From NCBI GenBank assembly GCA_023436245.1, contig JAEZJZ010000012.1, forward strand, positions 1 to 63,947: a stretch of DNA of 63,947 bases, given 5' to 3'. This document shows, one piece after another, positions 52,862 to 62,375 of the stretch. The translations under genes were made by a program, and so were the position numbers. Numbering within the stretch: position 1 is the first letter of the stretch; each line of letters opens with the position of its first letter. The notes beneath the pieces were generated by a model. That model did not search any database. It saw only the letters and a list, made by a program, of their open reading frames with translations, and was not told the origin of the DNA. The stretch is from Bacillota bacterium (GTDB lineage Bacteria; Bacillota; UBA994; UBA5500).

Positions 52862-53644
52862 ATGCAACTGGGGAAGTTGGTGGGCAAGGGACGCACGGCG
52901 GAGGTTTATCAATACGGAGAGGGTAAGATCGTCAAGCTTTTCCTGGATTGGTGCCGCCCCTCATGGGTGGAGCGAGAGTACAAAGCAGCCTGTGTGGTTC
53001 AGTCCACGGGGCTGTCGGTTCCCCAGGCGAGTGAGTTGGTGGAAATTGACGGTCGGCGGGGCATCGTCTATCAGTATGTTGCTGGTCCCACTCTGCTCGG
53101 GACGATGACCAGCAAGCCCTGGACTCTGTTTGCGGCGGCACGGTTGCTGGCTGAAGAGCATGCCCTGATTCATGGCAAGCAAGTTTCTGGATTACCAACA
53201 CAACGGGCGTTGCTGCAGCGCGAGTTGGCGGAAGGGCCGAATATACCGCGGGACGTACGCGAGCGGTCATTGGCGGTGCTTGACACGTTGCCGGACGCAG
53301 CACAGCTTTGTCACGGCGATTACCATCCGGACAACATCATCATGTCGCCTCGGGGACCGATGGTCATCGACTGGAGCAATGTCACCTGCGGCAATCCGCT
53401 GGCAGATGCGGCTCGCACCTTGCTGATGCTCGGATCGCCCTATTTACCGCCGGAGACCCCTGCCAAGCCAATTATCCGCGCGATGCGACAGCTCTTCCGC
53501 CGCGCCTACCTGAGCAACTATCTGCGATTGACCGGCGCTTCTCTGGACGAGGTGCGGCGCTGGCTGATTCCGATGGCGGCCGCGCGCCTAGAGGATCGCA
53601 TTCCAGAGGAGCGAGAATATCTGCTGGTAATGCTGAGCTTATGA
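52862..53644 (+). CDS. Aminoglycoside phosphotransferase (APH)-family kinase
   Basis: 260 residues with a protein-kinase-like fold: GKLVGKGRTAEVYQYGEGKIVKLF (ATP-binding loop and Lys), catalytic loop LCHGDYHPDNIIM and MVIDWSNVTCGNP (the DFG-like metal site). The substrate could be a sugar, choline-type or antibiotic alcohol; resistance is not implied. ATG follows GGGAGAGG. Confidence 0.85.
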   Translation: MQLGKLVGKGRTAEVYQYGEGKIVKLFLDWCRPSWVEREYKAACVVQSTGLSVPQASELVEIDGRRGIVYQYVAGPTLLGTMTSKPWTLFAAARLLAEEHALIHGKQVSGLPTQRALLQRELAEGPNIPRDVRERSLAVLDTLPDAAQLCHGDYHPDNIIMSPRGPMVIDWSNVTCGNPLADAARTLLMLGSPYLPPETPAKPIIRAMRQLFRRAYLSNYLRLTGASLDEVRRWLIPMAAARLEDRIPEEREYLLVMLSL

Positions 53645-53651
53645 GATCACC

Positions 53652-53690
53652 AAGGGTGGTACGAGGGGACAGACCCCTCGTACCACCCTT
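53652..53690. terminator. Long inverted repeat between convergent genes
   Basis: AAGGGTGGTACGAGGGG pairs with CCCCTCGTACCACCCTT over 17 bp. It is related in style (GGGGACAGACCCC centre) to the palindromes around the DUF421 gene. Confidence 0.7.
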
Positions 53691-53696
53691 TGCTCG

Positions 53697-54038
53697 TCAG
53701 TTGTACCTTCCATGCGCATTTTTCCAGTGATCTGCCACCGCCAAGAAAGCGTCGTAACCGTTATCTCTGATGTAGCTGATAGCCTGACGGTATTTTCCGT
53801 ATTTCTGCCCCTGTTTGTCGTGAAAGTTGGTGATGATCTCACACCCCGGATACTCTGCACAATCGGCGCAGGAGGATAGTTGCTTGTTCAGGCAACAGAT
53901 TTTGATCTTACACTTTGCCTTGGACAGGTCTCTCTCCAGAGTGGCGTAGCCGAGCTTACACCCACGGCACTGTTGCGCAGCAAAGGGCCTGCAAGTTCGG
54001 CAATAGGCACCGCAGCATCCAATCTCTTCTTTGGACAA
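53697..54038 (-). CDS. DUF3795-type Cys-rich protein
   Basis: 113 residues with Cys clusters CCGAYCRTC, QQCRGCKLG, CKIKICC and SSCADCAEYPGC, typical of DUF3795, which probably binds zinc or an iron-sulfur cluster. The TTG start follows GGGAGGGG at proper spacing. Function unknown. Confidence 0.8.
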   Translation of the reverse strand: MSKEEIGCCGAYCRTCRPFAAQQCRGCKLGYATLERDLSKAKCKIKICCLNKQLSSCADCAEYPGCEIITNFHDKQGQKYGKYRQAISYIRDNGYDAFLAVADHWKNAHGRYN

Positions 54039-54137
54039 CGCCAACCCCTCCCATCTCACAACATCGTTATATCAAAGATTAGCTGCCCTAACCAGATCCT
54101 TACCGCATAATTCCATTCCCCCAAAAGCGAACATATG

Positions 54138-54146
54138 TGCTATAAT
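54138..54146 (+). promoter_or_regulatory. Extended -10 upstream of the DUF6504-dnaE pair
   Basis: TGCTATAAT, 170 bases before the first start codon. A copy of the GGACTnAnnCTTGACGCC motif lies between at 54245-54275. Confidence 0.45.
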
Positions 54147-54244
54147 TGCATCATAACCGAACGAGTGTTTGCATATACTATGCAAGATCGCAGCTAGCAG
54201 GGAGTCAAGTCTCAAAGAATGTAGGGTTAGTTGATCCCGGGAAT

Positions 54245-54275
54245 CAATTGGACTAAAACTTGACGCCGCGCGATA
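54245..54275 (+). repeat. Recurring motif, copy D
   Basis: TTGGACTAAAACTTGACGCC followed by GCGCGATATTG, related to copies near 2.68, 4.66 and 42.3-42.4 kb. Confidence 0.4.
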
Positions 54276-54312
54276 TTGACGGAGTACTAGACTACGCTTT
54301 GGGGGGACAAAG

Positions 54313-54573
54313 ATGTCCAAACGGTATCGTGACCAAATCGAGATGAGCATCTCTCCGGCCAAACGGCCGGAGGCTTTTGTCTGGAGGGGACGGCATTACC
54401 AGATCGAATCAGTGCTCAAACGCTGGACGGTGAGTGGCAATTGGTGGCGCCAGCAAGCGGTAGAAAGCTTGCATGCGGTGGTGGCTGCCAAATGTGCTGG
54501 CCAGGTGGGACAATACGAACTGGTCTATGAGACCGGCAAGCGCCAATGGTACCTGCGCTGTATCTATGACTGA
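54313..54573 (+). CDS. DUF6504-type small protein
   Basis: 86 residues, MSKRYRDQIEMSISPAKRPEAFVWRGRHYQIESVL..., with the compact pattern WRGRHYQI ... WW ... YELVYE ... WYLRCIYD. Proteins like this sit next to translesion polymerase genes in other bacteria, especially Actinobacteria. Here it overlaps dnaE by 8 bases, so the two are co-translated. It begins shortly after GGGGGG. Its function is not established; a role with the polymerase is inferred. Confidence 0.72.
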   Translation: MSKRYRDQIEMSISPAKRPEAFVWRGRHYQIESVLKRWTVSGNWWRQQAVESLHAVVAAKCAGQVGQYELVYETGKRQWYLRCIYD

Positions 54574-57500
54574 AAGCGGTTTTGTCCATCTGCACGTTCA
54601 TTCCAACTTCAGCTTCAAGGATGCCACTTCCCACCCGGAGGAACTGATCAAGGCAGCCGCTTTCTACGAAATGCCCGCCGTGGCACTAACAGACCATACC
54701 ACCTTGGCCGGGGCCATCCGTTTCTATCGCGCCGCCAAAAATAGCGGCGTACGCCCGATCGTGGGCACTGAGCTGCAATTGGACAGCGGTCACCATCTGA
54801 CACTGCTGGCGGAGGATCTGAGCGGCTACAGCAGCCTCTGTCGCCTGCAGAGCAGGCTGCACCTGGAGCAACCGGGGAAAACGCCCGAGGCCAATCTGGA
54901 GCTAATTGAGCGTCACCGGGAGGGGTTGATCTGCCTGAGCGGCTGCGCTCACTCGCGCCTGAGCGCAGATCTGCAGAGCGACCGCCGCCTGGATGCGCTC
55001 CACTGGCTGCAATCGCTGCAGGAGATCTTCCCCGGAAGCTGCTATGTTGAACTGGAGAACCCACTGCTGCCGGAGAGCCCCAAACTGATGCGGCAACTGG
55101 CGGAGCTTGGGCGCGAACTCAGTTTGCCGCTGGTTGCGAGCAACAATGTCCATTTCCTGCGCCGGGCAGATCATCCGGTACGCGACCTGCTCACCTGCAT
55201 GGGAGAGAACATCAGCATCTATCAACCGCACGAACGACGGCACCCAAACGATCAACGCTACTTCAAGGGGCCAAAGACGATGGCCAAGCTGTTTGCAGAT
55301 TACCCGGAAGCCGTGCAGAACACCCTGCTCATCGCCGAACGCTGTCAACTCAAGCTGCCACTGGGTGAGTACCGCTTCCCTCTCTTCCCTCTGCCGCCAG
55401 ATCAAACAGCAGCCAGCTACTTGCGCCAACTCTGTGAGCAAGGGGCCAAGGAGCGCTACCGGCGCATCACCCGCGCGGTGAGCGCCCGCCTCAATCACGA
55501 GCTCGGCATCATCGAGCAACTCGGCTTCTGCGAATACTTCCTGGTGGTCTGGGACATCGTCAACTTTGCCAGGCGAGGCGGCATTCGCTGTGCCGGGCGC
55601 GGCTCCGCCGCCGACTCCCTGGTGGCCTACCTGCTCGGCATCACTCCGGTCGATCCGATCGCCCATAGCCTGCTGTTTGAGCGCTTTCTCAATCCTGAAC
55701 GCAAGGGCATGCCGGACATCGATCTGGACATCGACTCCAACCGGCGAGACGAGGTGCTGAACTACGTCTACCAGACCTATGGCGCCGACCATGTGGCCAT
55801 GATCGGCACCGTGAACACCATCTCCGCGCGCAGCGCCCTGCGCGAGGTGGCCAAGGCTCTGGACTTGCCGAAGGAGGAAATCAGCCGCCTGGCCCGCTTC
55901 CTGCCGCACATCGCAGCCGATCACATGGAGCAGGCCATCGCCAATCTGCCGGAGCTGCAGGGCGAATTCCCCAAGGGCGAGCCTTGGGATACTCTGATCC
56001 GATTCTGCCAGGTGATGAACGACTACCCGCGCCATCTGAGCGTGCATCTAGGGGGAGTGGTGATCAGCCGCGAGCCGATCAGCGATCTGGTGCCGCTACA
56101 GTGGAGTGCCAAGGGAGTGATCATCAGCCAATATGACAAAGACGACATCGAGGCTCTGGGCTTGGTGAAGATGGATTTGCTCGGCCTGCGCATTCTCTCG
56201 GCAGTGGACGAGACAGTGCGCAACTTGGCGGCAGACAACATCAAAGTGGACTTGGAGCACCTGTCGCTCACCGACCCAGCCGTCTATGCCCTGCTCCGCT
56301 CCACCAAGACAATTGGGCTGTTTCAACTGGAGAGTCCGGGCATGCGTGAGCTCTTAGGCAAGCTGCAGCCGACGGAGTTTGAGGACATCATCGCCAATAT
56401 CTCCCTGATGCGCCCCGGGCCGATGCAGGCGAATATGGTCTCACCCTTTGTCCGCCGACGGCATGGCGAAGAAACAGTCGCCTTCCCTCATCCCTGTTTG
56501 GAGCCGATCCTGCGCTCAACCTACGGGGTGATCATCTATCAAGAACAGGTGCTGCAAGTGGCCAGTGCTTTAGCAGGGTTTAGCCTGGGGCAAGCTGACC
56601 TGCTGCGCCGCTTCATGACGCATGACCGCTCACCCGAGGAGATAGGCAAGCTGGAGAACGAGTTCGTGCAGGGCGCCGTTGCCCGCGGGGTGACAGAGGC
56701 GGTGGCCACGGAAGTTTTTCGCCAACTGGCGGCCTTCGCCGCCTATGGCTTCAACAAGGCACATGCGGCTACCTTTGGCTTAACCGGTTACTATACGGCC
56801 TATTTGAAAGCTCACTACCCCGCCTATTTCCTGACCGCCTTGCTGAACAACCAGCCGATGGGCTTCTATCCGCCTCGAGTGCTGCTGCACGAGGCGCGGC
56901 TGCTGGGCATGCCGATTCACCCGCTCGACATCAATGCCAGTAAGGCTCACTGCACAGTGGAAAGAGGCGGCATTCGCGTCGGCCTGAAATATCTGCAGGG
57001 ACTGAATGAGCAGCAGATCGCCGACATCCTGCGGGTACGCGATGAAAGGCTATTCACTTCCTTCCAGGACTTCATGTGGCGCGTCAGTCTGCCGGAGCGA
57101 GCAATGCAAAACTTGATCAAAATCGGGGCTTTCGACTCCGTCTCCGGCGGCATGCATCTGCTGCGGGAACTGCCGATCTATTACGCGCAGGGCAGGCAGC
57201 ATCCGGAAGGGCAGTTCACTCTGGCTCTGCCTAGCAACAACAACACGCCGCAGCCAAGTCCGCAGCAAATGAACCTCAGCCAACGTATCTTCACTGAACT
57301 GGAACTGACCGGCCTTTATATCTCTGCTCACCCGCTCTGCCTCTATCGACCGCAACTGCAGCGCTTCGGCGCGGTGGACAGCCGCCTGTTGCGCTCGCAT
57401 CAGGACGGAGACCGGGTGCGGGTGGCCGGCATCGTCGTCTCCCGACAGACCCCACCCACCAAGAGCAAACAGCGGGTGATCTTCCTGACCATTGAGGACG

Positions 57501-57670
57501 AGGTGGGCTTAATCGATGCAGCCGTCTTCTCGCACGTGCAACAAAAGTACGCCCAAATCGCGCTCGGCTGCGCCCTGCTACTAATCGAGGGCACTGTGCG
57601 CAAGACCGGGCCAGAGAGTATCAGCCTGACTGCAGAACACCTCTATGATCTGCGGAGACTAGGGAAATAA
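54566..57670 (+). CDS. dnaE: DNA polymerase III alpha subunit, DnaE family (likely DnaE2/ImuC- or DnaE3-like)
   Basis: 1034 residues. The N-terminal PHP domain keeps its metal residues (HLHVHSNFSF, ALTDHTTL, LEGAxL-type GTELQL, SNNVHFL). The polymerase core has CAGRGSAADSLVAYLLGITP and PDIDLDIDSNRRDE with the catalytic Asp pair. Later come the helix-hairpin-helix region and an OB-fold (RVRVAGIVVSRQTPP). Bacillota usually replicate with PolC, with DnaE for primer extension or mutagenic repair; the short length points to the DnaE2/ImuC side. The start at MTESGFVHLHVH agrees with other DnaE proteins. Confidence 0.92.
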   Translation: MTESGFVHLHVHSNFSFKDATSHPEELIKAAAFYEMPAVALTDHTTLAGAIRFYRAAKNSGVRPIVGTELQLDSGHHLTLLAEDLSGYSSLCRLQSRLHLEQPGKTPEANLELIERHREGLICLSGCAHSRLSADLQSDRRLDALHWLQSLQEIFPGSCYVELENPLLPESPKLMRQLAELGRELSLPLVASNNVHFLRRADHPVRDLLTCMGENISIYQPHERRHPNDQRYFKGPKTMAKLFADYPEAVQNTLLIAERCQLKLPLGEYRFPLFPLPPDQTAASYLRQLCEQGAKERYRRITRAVSARLNHELGIIEQLGFCEYFLVVWDIVNFARRGGIRCAGRGSAADSLVAYLLGITPVDPIAHSLLFERFLNPERKGMPDIDLDIDSNRRDEVLNYVYQTYGADHVAMIGTVNTISARSALREVAKALDLPKEEISRLARFLPHIAADHMEQAIANLPELQGEFPKGEPWDTLIRFCQVMNDYPRHLSVHLGGVVISREPISDLVPLQWSAKGVIISQYDKDDIEALGLVKMDLLGLRILSAVDETVRNLAADNIKVDLEHLSLTDPAVYALLRSTKTIGLFQLESPGMRELLGKLQPTEFEDIIANISLMRPGPMQANMVSPFVRRRHGEETVAFPHPCLEPILRSTYGVIIYQEQVLQVASALAGFSLGQADLLRRFMTHDRSPEEIGKLENEFVQGAVARGVTEAVATEVFRQLAAFAAYGFNKAHAATFGLTGYYTAYLKAHYPAYFLTALLNNQPMGFYPPRVLLHEARLLGMPIHPLDINASKAHCTVERGGIRVGLKYLQGLNEQQIADILRVRDERLFTSFQDFMWRVSLPERAMQNLIKIGAFDSVSGGMHLLRELPIYYAQGRQHPEGQFTLALPSNNNTPQPSPQQMNLSQRIFTELELTGLYISAHPLCLYRPQLQRFGAVDSRLLRSHQDGDRVRVAGIVVSRQTPPTKSKQRVIFLTIEDEVGLIDAAVFSHVQQKYAQIALGCALLLIEGTVRKTGPESISLTAEHLYDLRRLGK

Positions 57671-57673
57671 GAC

Positions 57674-57708
57674 GGGCAGCCACGCCGACGAGGTCAGAGT
57701 GGCTGCCT
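57674..57708. terminator. Terminator between dnaE and the AIM24-like gene
   Basis: GGCAGCCAC and GTGGCTGCC stem with a 15-base loop, between convergent genes. Confidence 0.65.
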
Positions 57709-57719
57709 ACCGTTAACTG

Positions 57720-58400
57720 CTATTTCTTCTGCGGAACAAAGGGAACTACTCGCTGCGCCAGATTCACCACCGGCATTGTCTGTAGCCAGACCTTCCCCGG
57801 GCCTTTCAGCCTGGCCAAAAACAGTCCTTCCCCGCCAAAGAGCACATTCTTGAAACCGGAGACGGTCTCGAGCGAGAACTCCACCGATGGCTCAAACATG
57901 GCGACGTGACCGTTGTCCACCAGCAACACTTCGCCAGGCTGCAGATTCTGCTCCACCACTGCCCCGTCTATCTCCAAGAAGGCCACGCCGGGACCGGTCA
58001 GCTTCTGCAGGACAAACCCCTCGCCGCCGAACAACCCTGAACCCAACCGGCGCTGCAGATGCACGCCGAGAGCGACCGAGCGCTCGGCACAAAGGAAGGC
58101 CCGCTTTTGGCAGATGATCGTCTGCCCAGGGCCGAGCTGCACCGGCATGATTGAGCCTGGGAAGCTGGAGGTGAAGGCTAGCCTGGCGCCTCCCTGCTTG
58201 GCAGTGAAAGTCACCAAGAACATCGACTCTCCTGACACGGCCCGGGCCAACCCCTTGAACAGTCCGCCCTCCATGTTCGTCTCCATGACAACGCCCTCAG
58301 TCATCCATGCCATGCCGCCGCTCTCGGAGAAGATCTGCTCCCCCCGCTCCAACTCGATTGTAACGACAGGCAAGTTGCCTCCAGCAATCTCATACTTCAT
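57720..58400 (-). CDS. AIM24/TIGR00266-family protein
   Basis: 226 residues, MKYEIAGGNLPVVTIELERGEQIFSESGGMAWM is the diagnostic N-terminus. A repeated beta-helix pattern (LGSGLFGGEGFVLQKLTGPGVAFLE and VLFGGEGLFLARLKGPGKVWLQT) follows. The family is widespread from bacteria to mitochondria, with no settled biochemical role. ATG is used; a GTG 9 bases upstream is possible. Confidence 0.88.
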   Translation of the reverse strand: MKYEIAGGNLPVVTIELERGEQIFSESGGMAWMTEGVVMETNMEGGLFKGLARAVSGESMFLVTFTAKQGGARLAFTSSFPGSIMPVQLGPGQTIICQKRAFLCAERSVALGVHLQRRLGSGLFGGEGFVLQKLTGPGVAFLEIDGAVVEQNLQPGEVLLVDNGHVAMFEPSVEFSLETVSGFKNVLFGGEGLFLARLKGPGKVWLQTMPVVNLAQRVVPFVPQKK

Positions 58401-58596
58401 TCCGGACACCGCCTTCCCCAGGATTTCTCATATCCCTATTCCCGATCTGTCGACAATATCCCTCCGAAAGAACCTTCATTTGCGGAGGGAGCAGCTGCCG
58501 ATCGCGAGCCGAAGCTAGCGTGCCTGCGCTTCCCGACAGACTTCGCAGAGTGTTCGCAGTTTTTGTCCAAGATTAGTACCATGATCAGCAAGCAAA

Positions 58597-58605
58597 TGCT
58601 ATAGT
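58597..58605 (+). promoter_or_regulatory. Extended -10 of the LCP gene
   Basis: TGCTATAGT, 47 bases before the start. The rest of the 58.41-58.65 kb gap holds a small hairpin (CCTCCG/CGGAGG near 58472-58499) and nothing coding. Confidence 0.5.
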
Positions 58606-58651
58606 TTAGGAGAAATGCAATCCACATTTGTCTGTATAAGGAGTGGATTTG

Positions 58652-59818
58652 GTGCGCCGACGTATCGTCTGGTTGGTGATGCTTACCTTTCTCGTGCTGG
58701 TCACGGGCATACATTCCTACTACACATGGATTAGGCTGCCTGATGCCGGAGAATATGAACCGATTGCGGCGGATGGAAAGCTGCGCATTCTGGTGCTCGG
58801 GGTGGACCCGGGTTGGACTGCGCCCGGCAAACCGGGCATTGGCCGTAGCGATACCCTCATGCTGGCCACCTATGACCCAAAGGGCGGCGATGTCAGCTTG
58901 CTCTCCATCCCGCGGGACACGCGCGTGGAGATTCCGGGGCGCGAGGGCATGCACCGCATCAACAGTGCCTACGCCTTCGGCGGCGTGGAGCTTGCCCGGC
59001 AGACGGTGCGGGATTTTCTGAACATCCCCATCAACTACTACGTCAAGGTCGATGTCACTGGCTTTGCCCGGCTGGTTGAAGCCATCGGCGGCGTGCCCAT
59101 CGATGTGGAGAAGGACATGGACTATGATGACTACGCTGGCAATCTGCACATTCACCTGAAGAAGGGACCCCAAACGCTAAATGGCGAAGACGCACTGGGC
59201 TATGTACGCTATCGTCATACTGACAGTGATCTGGCCCGGGCCAAGCGGCAGCAGAAGTTCATCGCGGCGGCCATCAAGCAAGTGCTGAAACCCGTCAACT
59301 TGCTGAAGATAGGCGAACTGATGAACATCGCCTTTGAGACGGTGCAGACCAACATTCCATTGACCACCATTCTGCGCTACGCGCCGGACATCTCCTCGCT
59401 CAAGGACAGCATCACCTCCTTCACGGTGGAAGGAACGGACAAATACATCGACGGTGCCTATTACTTCATCCCCGATCGGGACAAACTCGATCAGATGGTA
59501 CAGGATTACCTCGCTTCGGACACGGATCGCAGCGCCAACGCCGCAGTCAAGGTGACGGTCCGCTACGGCAATGGTAGCCACAAGAGCGCTGACCGGGTAG
59601 CGGCGACGTTGCAGAAGCTTGGCTTCCAGGTTCCCTACATCACGGCTGCCGATGACGATGACTACCAGGTGACGCAGGTGTTCAGCCTGACGCGGGCCAT
59701 GGGGGATGCGGCTGTGCGGGTGGCGGAGGCCATCTCCGCGACGGAAGTGCTGCTCGATCCGTCAGCCGGCACTGGCGTGGATGTGGTTGTAATCGTCGGA
59801 CGGGACATGCTGCCCTAG
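58652..59818 (+). CDS. LytR-CpsA-Psr (LCP) family cell-wall ligase
   Basis: 388 residues: a membrane helix (IVWLVMLTFLVLVTGIHSYY), the LCP catalytic domain (LRILVLGVDPG, GRSDTLMLATYDP, LLSIPRDTRVEIPG, HRINSAYAFGG, YVRYRHTDSDLARAKRQQKF with the conserved Arg residues), then a LytR_C-type end (VRYGNGSHKSADRVAATLQKLGF). These enzymes attach teichoic acid or other polymers to peptidoglycan from lipid-linked donors, outside the membrane. The GTG start fits AGGAG spacing. Confidence 0.93.
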   Translation: MRRRIVWLVMLTFLVLVTGIHSYYTWIRLPDAGEYEPIAADGKLRILVLGVDPGWTAPGKPGIGRSDTLMLATYDPKGGDVSLLSIPRDTRVEIPGREGMHRINSAYAFGGVELARQTVRDFLNIPINYYVKVDVTGFARLVEAIGGVPIDVEKDMDYDDYAGNLHIHLKKGPQTLNGEDALGYVRYRHTDSDLARAKRQQKFIAAAIKQVLKPVNLLKIGELMNIAFETVQTNIPLTTILRYAPDISSLKDSITSFTVEGTDKYIDGAYYFIPDRDKLDQMVQDYLASDTDRSANAAVKVTVRYGNGSHKSADRVAATLQKLGFQVPYITAADDDDYQVTQVFSLTRAMGDAAVRVAEAISATEVLLDPSAGTGVDVVVIVGRDMLP

Positions 59819-59916
59819 ATAGCGGCGACAGCTCAGCCCGTCGCAGGGGAAAGGCACGGTCGCGGCGAATGGTGAAGAGGTTGTTCCAACAAGACAGATT
59901 GAAGGAGGCAAACCCT

Positions 59917-60468
59917 GTGCAGGAATCTCTGCAGATCGCCATCTTTGCCGGTGGCTGTTTTTGGTGCATGGTCTCTCCCTTTCATGTGCTGGAAGGCATC
60001 ACCGAGGTGAAGTCCGGTTATATCGGCGGGCACGTGGAGAACCCAACTTACGAGCAAGTGAAGGCGCAGACATCCGGTCACTATGAGGCGGTGCACATCG
60101 CCTATGACCCAGAGGTGATCAGCTACCAGAAGCTATTGCGCGCCTTCTGGATGCAGATCGATCCGACTGACGACGGCGGTCAGTTCCATGACAGAGGACC
60201 GTCATACCGGACCGCCATTTTCTACACCACACCCGAACAGCAGGCGGAGGCGGAAGCTTCGCTGGCGGCATTGGATGCATCTGGCCGTTTCCCTGACCCA
60301 ATCGTCACTAAGGTCCTCCCTGCCACCACCTTCTACGACGCGGAGGATTATCACCAGGACTTCTATCAGAAGCAGCCGGTGGAGTATAAGCAGGACCGTA
60401 GGATTTCGGGGCGAGATGAGTTTATCAAGCAGTACTGGGGCGAGGAATACTGGCAGATCTTCGAATGA
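59917..60468 (+). CDS. msrA: Peptide methionine (S)-S-oxide reductase
   Basis: 183 residues starting QESLQIAIFAGGCFWCM, the MsrA active site with nucleophile Cys; the second Cys of GCFWC may help in resolution. VKSGYIGGHVENPTYEQV, GHYEAVHIAYDP and FWMQIDPTDDGGQFHDRGPSYRTAIFY are all standard. Repairs oxidised Met in proteins. GTG follows AAGGAGG. Complements the free-Met-R-sulfoxide enzyme at 19.0 kb. Confidence 0.96.
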   Translation: MQESLQIAIFAGGCFWCMVSPFHVLEGITEVKSGYIGGHVENPTYEQVKAQTSGHYEAVHIAYDPEVISYQKLLRAFWMQIDPTDDGGQFHDRGPSYRTAIFYTTPEQQAEAEASLAALDASGRFPDPIVTKVLPATTFYDAEDYHQDFYQKQPVEYKQDRRISGRDEFIKQYWGEEYWQIFE

Positions 60469-60568
60469 CCGCAGGCGGAATGCCGTGAGTGAAGTAGCAC
60501 GCAGGCGGCTCCTGCGAGACAGCCTAAAGCAAGAAGCAGTCGCGGGGCCCTCGCGGCTGTTTCTTGAT

Positions 60569-61331
60569 CTATTCGTGGCCGATGGAAGACACACTTTCGG
60601 GTGTGTATCGTACCTCGGCATTGTTGCTGGTCACCAAGTCCTCCCGGATGACGGCACCGCTGGAGCGATCCACGACCTGACGCCAGATCTGATTGCGTCG
60701 GTACCATCCGCCATTGCGGTGCTCAAAGGCGTGTTCGCGCTCAATCACATGATAAGTCTGCTCCTGTTCCCGGGTGCAGCGCACTTCTCCACGCAGGTGC
60801 CGATCGGTCAGCCAAACCTTCAGCTGATAGGTGTCGGCAGTGTCATTTCGGAACTGCAAGTCGACGTAGTTGTAGAAGACGGTCGCCCCGCTGCCAAAGG
60901 GCAAGACGCGCCCGTCGTCTGGAAAAGGATCGAAGCCATGATGGTGTCGCTCGGTGATGGTCAACGGAGTGTGCAGCGCCATCCAGTACAGCAGATTGGA
61001 CAACTGGCAGAGGCCTCCGCCAATGCCCTGCATCACCTCGCCGCGCGAAAGTAACATTCCCATCAGATAACCTTGGCGTTTGGTAGGCAATCCGACCAGC
61101 TTCCAGAAGGAAAACGCTTCGCCCGGCCGGATGAGCACACCATCGATCTTCTCCACGGCCAACTGCAGATTCTTCACCTTGTTCAGCTGCAACTGCACAT
61201 CGGATGTGCCAAGCTTGCGAATCAGCACTGATTGGTGCGACTTGACCCGAACCGGTAGATCTGGCGCAAACGAGCCGCAAAAGCGTTGACCAGGTCTGTG
61301 CCACCGGACAAAGCGGCGCAACCGCTTCTGT
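60569..61331 (-). pseudogene. VanW-family protein, 5' end cut off by an IS21-type element
   Basis: About 250 residues with the VanW domain: LNKVKNLQLAVEKIDGVLI, PGEAFSFWKLVGLPTKRQGY and GIGGGLCQLSNLLYWMALHTPL. At the upstream side the frame runs straight into the left end of the insertion sequence (61332), where an in-frame stop soon appears. Usual VanW proteins have more N-terminal sequence, including a start before the KRLRRFVRWHRPGQRF stretch. So the insertion has separated the gene from its start; the missing part should lie beyond the window end. A TTG at 61321 could allow some internal initiation, but it has no good site. Confidence 0.78.
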
Positions 61332-61488
61332 TGTGAATGTCAATCGAAAAGTTGACCACCGCGCTAATCCAAAAGTTGACCACCCCAGCATGGGTTACGA
61401 GAGGTGATGGGACCCGTCAGGGTCCCGCAAGCAGGGGCAATCGAATCGATCTGCTTGATGGGAGGGGCACAGGGATTAGGCTATCCTG

Positions 61489-61551
61489 GCCAGCAGGCTC
61501 CCCTGACCCACAAAAGGCACTTCATCGGCGAGGGGGACCTGCTGGCCAGAG
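61489..61551. repeat. Long inverted repeat inside the IS left end
   Basis: CTGGCCAGCAGG-CTCCCC and GGGGGA-CCTGCTGGCCAG flank about 25 bases, downstream of istB. May be a terminator for istAB or an end-related structure. Confidence 0.6.
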
Positions 61552-61592
61552 CCTGAACAAATCCCTGCGCGGGTTCCTGCCGTCAATCGGAA

Positions 61593-62375
61593 CTATTCGT
61601 ACCCTGCTTGCCCATCGCTGACGATAGGTACTGTTGCGCGCTTCTGGCTTTCCTTGAAACGGTAGGATTCACCGGTGAAGAGCAGCACATGGGAGTGATG
61701 CGTCAAGCGATCAAGCAGCGCGTTTGTTAGGGTAGCGTCACCGAACACCTCCCCCCAGCGTGAGAATTCCAGATTGCTGGTCACAAGCAGGCTGCCCGTC
61801 TCATATCGCTCGGCACAGAATTGGAAGAGCAGAGGGCCGCCGGGGCCGAGGCCCAGATAGCCAAGCTCGTCCAAGATCACCAGGTCAACCTTTTGCCAGG
61901 ACTTCAAGTAGCGGGGTAGGCGGTATTCCTGCTGCGCCTGCAGCAGCTCTTGCGCCAAGGTGATCGCTTGAATGAAACGAACCCGGTAACCCGCCTGAAT
62001 AGCCGCAATCCCCAAAGCGATGGCAATGTGGGTCTTTCCTGTTCCGGAGTTGCCGATCAGCAGCAGGTTTTCTTTGGCTCTGATGAAGTCCCCGCGAGAG
62101 AGATCGACTATCTTAGCCTTCGGGAGAGACGGCGTAGCTGTGAAGTTAAAGCTCTCTAGCGTTTTAACCTGAGGCATTTTTGCCTGGGCGAGCCGTGTCC
62201 TCAGTCTGCTTTCGCGCCGTGACTGCACCTCGTGAGACAAACAGGCTAACAGAAACTGCGACGGATGGAGTCCCTGTTCCAGAGCCTCCCGGGCCAATGA
62301 ACTATGGACTTTCCTCACTCCCGGCATCTTCAGTTCGCGACAGAGGATATCTATCTGGGCATCAAAAGCGTTCAT
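61593..62375 (-). CDS. istB: IS21-family helper ATPase IstB
   Basis: 260 residues, DnaA/DnaC-like AAA+ ATPase: Walker A GNSGTGKTHIA, Walker B LVILDELGYLGLG, and an N-terminal helical part. It aids target choice and activates IstA. Starts inside the end of istA with a 4-base ATGA overlap. Confidence 0.95.
   Translation of the reverse strand: MNAFDAQIDILCRELKMPGVRKVHSSLAREALEQGLHPSQFLLACLSHEVQSRRESRLRTRLAQAKMPQVKTLESFNFTATPSLPKAKIVDLSRGDFIRAKENLLLIGNSGTGKTHIAIALGIAAIQAGYRVRFIQAITLAQELLQAQQEYRLPRYLKSWQKVDLVILDELGYLGLGPGGPLLFQFCAERYETGSLLVTSNLEFSRWGEVFGDATLTNALLDRLTHHSHVLLFTGESYRFKESQKRATVPIVSDGQAGYE

Noticed and set aside
52862..53644. Aminoglycoside resistance gene
   Set aside because: The kinase fold is shared by many metabolic enzymes; there is no resistance context.
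54902..56047. 381-codon open frame on the minus strand within dnaE
   Set aside because: Antisense shadow of conserved polymerase motifs; no start signal.
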